5,188 nt of DNA, from the NCBI GenBank assembly GCA_013824215.1, contig PNNM01000087.1, positions 1 to 5,188 of the forward strand, in the 5' to 3' direction. The stretch comes from Coriobacteriaceae bacterium. GTDB lineage: Bacteria; Actinomycetota; Coriobacteriia; Anaerosomatales; D1FN1-002. Both the position numbers and the translations under genes were made by a program. The stretch's first letter is position 1. Every line of letters begins with the position of its first letter. Below are positions 1 to 5,188 of the stretch, piece by piece. The notes below the pieces were generated by a model. It searched no databases. It saw only the letters and a program-made list of their open reading frames with translations, and was not told the DNA's origin.

Positions 1-1281
1 GCGAACGCCGAGGAGGTGCGCGCGTTCTGCGAGCGCGCGATGGACCGCCGCGGCGAGCTGCCCTATGAGATCGACGGAGTGGTCGTGAAAGTCGACTCCT
101 TCGCGCTCGCCGAGGAGCTCGGCCACACCGCCAAGGCGCCGCGCTGGGCCATCGCCTTCAAGTTCCCTCCCGAGGAGAAGACCACCGTCCTGCGCGAGAT
201 CCGCGTGCAGGTCGGCCGTACCGGAGCGCTGACGCCGGTCGCCGAGTTCGACCCGGTGACGGTGGCCGGCTCCACCATCGCGCGCGCCACCCTGCACAAC
301 GCCGACGAGGTCGCGCGCAAGGACGTGCGTGTGGGCGACACGATCGTCGTGCGCAAGGCCGGCGACGTGATCCCCGAGGTCGTCGGCCCGGTCCTCGGCA
401 TGAGGCCCGAGGGGACCGAACCGTGGCGCCTGCCCGAGGCGTGTCCGTCGTGCGGCGGGCCGATCTGGCGTCCGGAAGGCGAGATCGTGGCGCGCTGCAC
501 GAACGCGGGCTGCCCGATGCAGCTGCTCGAGCGCCTCGGGCACTGGGCGGCGCGTGGCGCGCTCGATATCGAGGGCGTGGGCTACGAGATCGGCACGCGC
601 CTCGTGGGCCAAGGCCTCCTGCACGACGTCGCGGACTACTACGCGCTCACCGCCGAGCAGCTCGCCGCGCTCGACATGGGGCGCGTGAAGCAGGATGGCG
701 AACCGGTCCTGCTCGGGCCGGTAGTGGCGGACAAGATCGTCGCGCAGATCGACGCGTCGCGTTCCCGCCCGCTGGCGCGCGTGCTCTTCGGCCTCGGCAT
801 CCGGCACGTCGGCACCACCGTCGCCGAGCAGCTCGCCGCGCATTTCGGCTCGCTCGACGCGCTGTGCGCGGCCGACGAGGTGCGAGTCTCGGCAGTCGAC
901 GGCGTCGGGCCGAAGATCGCCGCCAGCGTCGCCGAGTTCTTCGCCAACGAGCGCAACGCCGCGCTGGTCGAGAAGTTGCGGGCGGCCGGCGTGCGGATGG
1001 TCGACGATGCGCCGGCGGGGGAGACCCGGCCGCAGACGCTCGCCGGACTCACGTTCGTGCTGACCGGCGCGCTCGAGCGCTTCACTCGCGACGAGGCCGC
1101 CGCGGCGCTGAAGTCCCTCGGTGCCAAGGCGTCCGGCTCGGTGAGCAAGAAGACGTCGTTCGTCGTGGTCGGCGCCGATGCGGGCAGCAAGTACGACCGC
1201 GCGCTCGAACTCGGGGTCCCCGTGCGCGACGAGGAGTGGCTGTCGCAGGTCCTGGAGCGCGGGACGCTCCCGGATCAGTGA
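1..1281 (+). CDS. ligA: NAD+-dependent DNA ligase LigA (5'-truncated, C-terminal part)
   Basis: LigA seals 3'-OH/5'-phosphate nicks in duplex DNA using NAD+, in replication and repair in the cytoplasm. The frame is open from base 1, so the start lies outside the window. 426 codons are visible; about 260 N-terminal residues, including the KxDG adenylation lysine, are missing (estimated by aligning motifs to E. coli LigA). Numbering visible codons from base 1, the end of the nucleotidyltransferase domain shows LPYEIDGVVVK (20-30) and APRWAIAFKFP (46-56), with the motif lysines K30 and K54. An OB-fold follows (VQVGRTGALTPVAEF onward). Next comes a zinc finger, C148-x2-C151-x14-C166-x4-C171, then helix-hairpin-helix repeats (GLGIRHVG, DGVGPKIA). 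A BRCT domain runs from about 345 to the end (LAGLTFVLTGAL; SKKTSFVVVG; EEWL). Every expected domain is intact and in order. The stop codon overlaps the start of the next gene by 4 nt, suggesting that ligA heads or belongs to an operon with the membrane proteases. Identification is firm. Confidence 0.97.
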   Translation, partial: ANAEEVRAFCERAMDRRGELPYEIDGVVVKVDSFALAEELGHTAKAPRWAIAFKFPPEEKTTVLREIRVQVGRTGALTPVAEFDPVTVAGSTIARATLHNADEVARKDVRVGDTIVVRKAGDVIPEVVGPVLGMRPEGTEPWRLPEACPSCGGPIWRPEGEIVARCTNAGCPMQLLERLGHWAARGALDIEGVGYEIGTRLVGQGLLHDVADYYALTAEQLAALDMGRVKQDGEPVLLGPVVADKIVAQIDASRSRPLARVLFGLGIRHVGTTVAEQLAAHFGSLDALCAADEVRVSAVDGVGPKIAASVAEFFANERNAALVEKLRAAGVRMVDDAPAGETRPQTLAGLTFVLTGALERFTRDEAAAALKSLGAKASGSVSKKTSFVVVGADAGSKYDRALELGVPVRDEEWLSQVLERGTLPDQ

Positions 1282-2690
1282 GAGCCGAGGCCGCACGCGA
1301 ACGCGCGCTCGAGGCGTGCGCCGACGCCGACGAGCGGGCACGCTCCGTCCGAGCGCTCGAGGACACCGACGCCCTGCGCGACCTCTACACGCTCGCGGCG
1401 GACTACTCGGCCACGCGCTGGGAGCGCCGAGGCGTCATGCGCGTCGTGGAGGGGAAAGGCGCCTTCATGCGGCGCTTTCCGCCGCTGGCCGCCGACGCCG
1501 ACGCGCTCGAGTCCGGCCTTGCCGGGGCCGCCGAGGGCCTGCGCACCTCCGTGCGCTACCTGCTGCTGTTCGCGGTGGGGGCATCGGCCTGGTCGATCCT
1601 TGCGAGCATCGCCTCGCTCGAGGGGATGCGTTGGGCCCAGGACGCAGGATGGTCGTTCTCCCGCTACACACTCGTGACCGACCTGGGCCGCTCTGTCCCG
1701 GTGATCGGCGGATTCCTGCTGTTCGCGTGGGGTGTCGTGCGCGGGATGCGCGGGGCCGCCGCGCACCAAGCCGGCCGGATCCGTATGGTCGCGTGGCTCC
1801 TGCTCCAGAGCGCCGAGGCCCGCGCCTCGTTCCTCGCCATCCTCGCCGAGTGCCGCCACCCTCGCACCGCCGAGCTGTTCCGCACCGCCGGCTACCGCGC
1901 GCTGATCCCGGGCGGGGCGGACCTGCCGCGTCAGCGGCCGCTGTTGCGCGAACGCCTGCGGGGCGCCGAGTCGCTCGCGCCGTTCGCGCGCGGACTGCTG
2001 CCGGCGCGCTGGGGCGGGTACCCGGGCGTCGCACTGGGCGCGGTGCCGTGGAGCTCCGGGCACGTCGCGGTCTCGTTCGGCCTGCTGGCGACCTCGGCGC
2101 TGTGGGGCACGTTCGCGGCGGACCTCGGCGCGCCGCGCTCCGGTGTGCTCGGAGGCGTGTGGGCGCTGCAGCTGCTGGCGGTCGGCACTGCGCTGCTGTT
2201 CACACGCGGGACGGGTGCGCGGGCCGCCGATGCGGTCGCGCTCCGCCGCTTCGACGCGCGCACCTCGGCGCGCTGGTTCGCGCTGGCGGTCTTCCTCGCC
2301 GCGGCGTCGGTCCTCTACAGCGACACGTTTCCGGAGGGGATGCGCGCGCTCGTGCCTGCGGCCCTCGGTGTGGGCGATCCGGGTTCCCTGGCGCTGACGA
2401 GGCTGGCCACCTGGGTGGGTCCGGTGCTGATCGCTCCGTTCGCCGAGGAGATCGTCTGCCGAGGGATGCTGCTTCCGTACCTGCTCGCGCGCTGGAACCC
2501 CGGGTGGGCGATCCTCGGCTCGGCGCTGATCTTCGCTCTCCCGCACGCGAACGTGCCGGCGATCCTCGCGTCGTTCGTCATCGGCTCGCTCGCCGGGATG
2601 CTCGTCACCAACACCCGCTCGTTGTGGCCGGCCATCGCGTTGCACGCCCTCGGGAATGCCGCGGTCTTCGTCGCGAGACTGCTCGCATGA
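1278..2690 (+). CDS. CPBP-family intramembrane metalloprotease homologue (470 aa)
   Basis: This is a polytopic membrane protein of the CPBP/Rce1 (type II CAAX protease and bacteriocin-immunity-like) family. Bacterial members are putative intramembrane metalloproteases, mostly with unknown substrates. All three family motifs are present: E390-E391-x3-R395 (EEIVCR), F419-x3-H423 (FALPH) and H456-x3-N460 (HALGN). Hydrophobic segments lie at about 93-114, 138-157, 261-283, 288-308, 332-348, 372-392, 408-424, 426-445 and 449-468. Residues 1-90 are charged and apparently helical, with no signal peptide. About 100 polar residues separate the second and third membrane segments. I recognise no domain in either soluble part. 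The GTG at 1278 was chosen because it overlaps the ligA TGA (GTGA), which suggests translational coupling; no good Shine-Dalgarno lies at normal spacing. An in-frame ATG at 1437 (residue 54) is an alternative start. The upstream open frame inside ligA is a GC-rich shadow. Family assignment is solid; substrate and role are unknown. Confidence 0.9.
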   Translation: MRAEAARERALEACADADERARSVRALEDTDALRDLYTLAADYSATRWERRGVMRVVEGKGAFMRRFPPLAADADALESGLAGAAEGLRTSVRYLLLFAVGASAWSILASIASLEGMRWAQDAGWSFSRYTLVTDLGRSVPVIGGFLLFAWGVVRGMRGAAAHQAGRIRMVAWLLLQSAEARASFLAILAECRHPRTAELFRTAGYRALIPGGADLPRQRPLLRERLRGAESLAPFARGLLPARWGGYPGVALGAVPWSSGHVAVSFGLLATSALWGTFAADLGAPRSGVLGGVWALQLLAVGTALLFTRGTGARAADAVALRRFDARTSARWFALAVFLAAASVLYSDTFPEGMRALVPAALGVGDPGSLALTRLATWVGPVLIAPFAEEIVCRGMLLPYLLARWNPGWAILGSALIFALPHANVPAILASFVIGSLAGMLVTNTRSLWPAIALHALGNAAVFVARLLA

Positions 2691-3772
2691 CGCGCGCGAA
2701 GGCGCGGCTCGCCCTCTCACCCGAACGTTGTGACAGTTGCGGCCGCTGTGAGGCGGCGTGTCCCGAGCACGCTCTCAAAGTAGGCAGCGGGTATCTCTTC
2801 GTCGACTGGGCGCGCTGCGACGGCTGTGGGGAGTGCGCCGAGGTCTGCGACCGCGGCGCGATCGAGCGGCTGGGATTGCCGCCGCGGCGGGGGGCTCGAG
2901 GGGGCGAGGAGCCGAAGGCGGTCCCCGGGCGGACGGTAGTCCGCACGGGGGCGGAGCCCCCTGAGTCCGGCGCTGCGGCCCCCGCGTACTTGCGCGCCGC
3001 CCTGTCCGGGCCCGATGCCTCCGCGTCGCCCGCGCCCGACGCTCCTGCTGGCGGCTGGTCGCTCGGGGAGGCCGCGGGCCTGCTCACGATCATGCTCGCG
3101 CTCGTGATGGCGAAGGACACCGTTCTCTCGGTCCAGGCGGTGCGGGCACTGCCGCTCGAGGCGGTGGTGTGGATCCGCGCGCTCGTGCTCGCGGTCTACT
3201 ACGCGCTCGCGGTGACGTTCCTGCTCTGGCTCGCGCGTCGCGGCGGGGGGAGTGCGTCCGAGCGTCTGCGGCTCCAGCGGCCGGGTGAGCGCAGCGCCGG
3301 CGGGTGGCTCCGCGCAGCCGGGGCGGTCGCGGGCCTGCTCGTGCTGACGCGGCTGGCCACCACCGGCTACGTGGCACTCGCCTTCAGCGTCGGCTGGGAG
3401 CCGCCGGGGCCCGGCGAGGCCGAGTTCGTGCGGCTCTTCGGCTCGAGCGCCTCAGGCCTGCTGATCTCGGCGGCGCTCGTCGTGCTCGTCGCTCCGGTGG
3501 TGGAGGAGGCGGTGTTCCGCGGGGCGGTGCTCGGAGCGCTCGGCAGATATCTCCCGAGGTGGGGCGCGATCGTGGCCTCGGCGCTGCTGTTCGCGGTGTT
3601 GCACCTGGACGCGTGGATGTTCGTGCCCACGTTCGTGCTCGGGTTGGCGTTGGGGTGGCTGGGCACGCGCCGCGCCACGCTGTGGCCGGCGGTGGTCATG
3701 CACGCGCTCTACAACGCCACCGCGGTCGCGGCCGCCTACCTCGTGCTCGGCAGCGGCGCCCCTCCGGTCTGA
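2687..3772 (+). CDS. Ferredoxin (2x[4Fe-4S])-CPBP intramembrane protease fusion (361 aa)
   Basis: The N-terminus (about 1-62) is a bacterial 8Fe-8S ferredoxin-like module. Cluster 1 ligands are C15-x2-C18-x2-C21-x3-C25-P. Cluster 2 ligands are C44-x2-C47-x2-C50-x3-C54, where the usual following proline is Asp. A Pro/Ala/Gly-rich linker (about 62-122) leads to a membrane domain with hydrophobic segments near 126-147, 162-182, 208-235, 256-272, 288-305, 308-325 and 333-355. This domain carries the complete CPBP signature: E273-E274-x3-R278 (EEAVFR), F302-x3-H306 (FAVLH) and H339-x3-N343 (HALYN). The frame is uninterrupted from ferredoxin to protease, so the fusion is read directly. The ATG overlaps the previous gene's stop (ATGA), implying coupled translation. 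No convincing Shine-Dalgarno precedes it, and starting here keeps the whole ferredoxin fold. With no signal peptide, the Fe-S module should be cytosolic. Redox or Fe-S sensing that gates proteolysis, or docking to a redox partner, are inferences. Substrate is unknown. Confidence 0.9.
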   Translation: MTRAKARLALSPERCDSCGRCEAACPEHALKVGSGYLFVDWARCDGCGECAEVCDRGAIERLGLPPRRGARGGEEPKAVPGRTVVRTGAEPPESGAAAPAYLRAALSGPDASASPAPDAPAGGWSLGEAAGLLTIMLALVMAKDTVLSVQAVRALPLEAVVWIRALVLAVYYALAVTFLLWLARRGGGSASERLRLQRPGERSAGGWLRAAGAVAGLLVLTRLATTGYVALAFSVGWEPPGPGEAEFVRLFGSSASGLLISAALVVLVAPVVEEAVFRGAVLGALGRYLPRWGAIVASALLFAVLHLDAWMFVPTFVLGLALGWLGTRRATLWPAVVMHALYNATAVAAAYLVLGSGAPPV

Positions 3773-3831
3773 AACTCCCGCGAACGGTAAGGGCTCGCTA
3801 AGCGTCCGCTCACATCCTCCTCGCTACGGTG

Positions 3832-3867
3832 GTCCTGCGCCGGTCGAGCACGGCCGGTGGCAGTGAC
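3832..3867 (+). repeat. Hairpin 1 (14 bp, 6-nt loop)
   Basis: The arm 3832-3845 pairs with 3852-3867 around the loop GAGCAC (3846-3851). The only interruptions are single-nucleotide bulges at 3860 and 3864. Two pairs are G-U in + strand RNA (3839/3858 and 3844/3853). It begins 60 nt after the upstream stop codon and is not followed by a T-run, so it does not look like a classic intrinsic terminator. Confidence 0.55.
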
Positions 3868-3922
3868 GGAGATGGGTAGGGTTCGCCGGGTCCTCGGTCG
3901 ACGAGCGGAGCGGAGCGCGCGG

Positions 3923-3984
3923 TGTGCTGGCTCGCCTGGTGGGGAGAGGGAGACTCCCGAGGGGCACCGAGGTCGAGCATCACA
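3923..3984 (+). repeat. Hairpin 2, long irregular stem (20 bp)
   Basis: Pairing from the base upward: 3923-3926 with 3981-3984; a small internal loop; 3930-3934 with 3974-3978; 3935-3937 with 3970-3972; 3938-3941 with 3965-3968; a symmetric 6x6 purine-only internal loop (GGGAGA opposite GAGGGG); then 3948-3951 with 3955-3958, capped by GAC. Bulges at 3969 and 3973 are single bases. The symmetric purine loop between two helices resembles RNA internal-loop motifs rather than a protein-binding DNA palindrome. The loop interpretation is inference. Confidence 0.5.
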
Positions 3985-4035
3985 GGCCATCGCCTTCCGG
4001 ACCCGAGGGGCTCTTGACCCCCTTCACGTCACGTA

Positions 4036-4076
4036 GGCGGGCCGGGTGTGTTCCTGATGGAGCGCCCCGGCCCGCT
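4036..4076 (+). terminator. Strong GC hairpin, candidate U-tract-less terminator
   Basis: GCGGGCCGGG (4037-4046) pairs perfectly with CCCGGCCCGC (4066-4075), with a possible G-U closing pair 4036/4076. After one bulged T (4047), the stem continues 4048-4054 with 4059-4065, capped by the tetraloop TGAT. This gives about 18 bp in all. Two inner pairs (4049/4064 and 4051/4062) are G-U in + strand RNA, so the full stem forms only in the + transcript. It lies downstream of the protease operon and just before the secA promoter candidate, the expected place for a terminator. No T-run follows; hairpins without U-tracts have been proposed as terminators in high-GC actinobacteria. It could instead be a regulatory or RNA-processing stem. 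Confidence 0.5.
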
Positions 4077-4086
4077 GCATGCCCCG

Positions 4087-4095
4087 TGCTAGAAT
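4087..4095 (+). promoter_or_regulatory. Extended -10 promoter candidate for secA
   Basis: TGCTAGAAT matches the extended -10 form TGnTATAAT at all but one specified base. It stands out in the GC-rich gap. No TTGACA-like -35 is seen at 16-18 nt spacing, which extended -10 promoters often tolerate. Transcription would start near 4102, leaving a leader of about 46 nt before the secA ATG. The element begins about 11 nt after the 4036-4076 hairpin, giving a terminator-then-promoter layout. Confidence 0.5.
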
Positions 4096-4131
4096 CTGCG
4101 GTGCTGTCCGACCACTTCAAACCCCCCACCC

Positions 4132-4140
4132 GAAGAGGTG
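4132..4140 (+). promoter_or_regulatory. secA ribosome binding site
   Basis: GAAGAGGTG contains AGAGGTG, one base from the anti-Shine-Dalgarno complement GGAGGTG. It ends 7 nt before the ATG at 4148. This supports that start codon and contrasts with the two protease genes, which lack good sites and appear to rely on coupling. Confidence 0.8.
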
Positions 4141-4147
4141 TTTCGTC

Positions 4148-5188
<1,041 letters not shown>

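Larger units (their letters stand above)
3832..4076 (+). ncRNA. Candidate structured RNA, unclassified
   Basis: The + strand can fold into a nested, largely continuous structure. The 5' hairpin is 3832-3867. A closing helix pairs 3879-3883 with 4016-4020 (5 bp, one G-U), then 3887-3893 with 3999-4005 (7 bp, perfect). Inside it sits a long irregular hairpin at 3923-3984, and a 3' hairpin lies at 4036-4076. Several pairs are G-U wobbles when read as + strand RNA. They become A-C mismatches on the other strand, which favours + strand RNA over DNA-level palindromes or a minus-strand transcript. It could be a stand-alone small RNA, the structured 3' end of the upstream operon, or a chance result of high GC. 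No convincing -35/-10 pair precedes it; a TACGGT at 3825-3830 lacks a -35 partner. I could not match it to a known RNA class. Confidence 0.35.
3773..4147. other. Intergenic region without protein gene, rich in hairpins
   Basis: This 375-nt gap between the protease operon and secA holds no convincing protein gene. The longest + frame open across it (3924-4181) has no family motif and runs into secA in another frame. The first roughly 60 nt (3773-3831) show nothing I can assign. The rest contains three strong hairpins (3832-3867, 3923-3984, 4036-4076), an enclosing helix (3887-3893 with 3999-4005), an extended -10 element (4087-4095) and the secA Shine-Dalgarno (4132-4140). I looked for hallmark sequences of RNase P RNA, tmRNA, SRP RNA, tRNA and common riboswitches and recognised none. 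Confidence 0.8.

Noticed and set aside
423..1277. Upstream extension of the first protease frame inside ligA
   Set aside because: It overlaps intact LigA domains, is Arg/Ala-rich shadow coding with no family motif, and the GTG at 1278 gives a clean 4-nt overlap start.
2394..2411. 18-nt near-repeat (17/18) with 3344-3361 in the two protease genes
   Set aside because: It encodes LTRLAT at non-equivalent positions relative to the active-site motifs; likely chance from shared codon preference.
1178..2686. Upstream extension of the ferredoxin-CPBP frame
   Set aside because: It is Arg-rich frame-shadow of the first protease; the ferredoxin domain begins right after the ATG at 2687.
1275..2720. 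Long minus-strand open frame (481 codons)
   Set aside because: It is fully antisense to a motif-complete CPBP gene and has Arg/Gly/Glu-rich low-complexity composition typical of high-GC antisense frames.
3825..3830. TACGGT as a -10 for a small RNA
   Set aside because: It has only the TA...T core and no -35 at 16-18 nt, and it sits too close to hairpin 1 for its predicted start point.
3903..3917. Three tandem GAGCG pentamers
   Set aside because: Short and expected by chance in such GC-rich sequence; no longer array or spacer pattern.
4014..4039. TTGACC plus TAGGCG as a promoter
   Set aside because: The spacing is 14 nt and the -10 is poor; TTGACC is also part of the proposed closing helix.

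Overview
The window is very GC-rich, with GC-biased third codon positions, and all convincing genes lie on the + strand. Together with the actinobacterial look of SecA (its 'FTGRLMYGRRYSEGLHQAIEAKE' stretch and an NAD+-dependent LigA), this suggests a high-GC actinomycete-type bacterium. The 8Fe-8S ferredoxin module would suit an anaerobic or microaerophilic lineage such as Coriobacteriia and relatives. The taxonomic placement is inference.

Layout: (1) 1-1281, the C-terminal two thirds of NAD+-dependent DNA ligase LigA, cut by the left edge. (2) 1278-2690, a 470-aa polytopic CPBP-family (Rce1-like, CAAX-type) intramembrane metalloprotease homologue. Its GTG start overlaps the ligA stop (GTGA). 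(3) 2687-3772, a 361-aa protein with an N-terminal two-cluster [4Fe-4S] ferredoxin domain, a Pro/Ala-rich linker and a complete second CPBP domain. Its ATG overlaps the previous stop (ATGA). The two 4-nt overlaps make these three genes look like one translationally coupled operon. (4) 3773-4147, a 375-nt gap with no credible protein gene but three strong hairpins that fold best as + strand RNA. The last hairpin could be a terminator, and an extended -10 promoter and a good Shine-Dalgarno site for the next gene follow it. (5) 4148-5188, the first 347 codons of secA, cut by the right edge.

LigA (replication and repair) and SecA (protein export motor) are housekeeping anchors. The unusual content between them is the tandem pair of CPBP membrane proteases, the second fused to a ferredoxin, and the highly structured gap upstream of secA. 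The fusion suggests a redox- or iron-sulfur-linked intramembrane protease. The gap could hold an unrecognised structured RNA or a long structured operon 3' end. Both are hypotheses.
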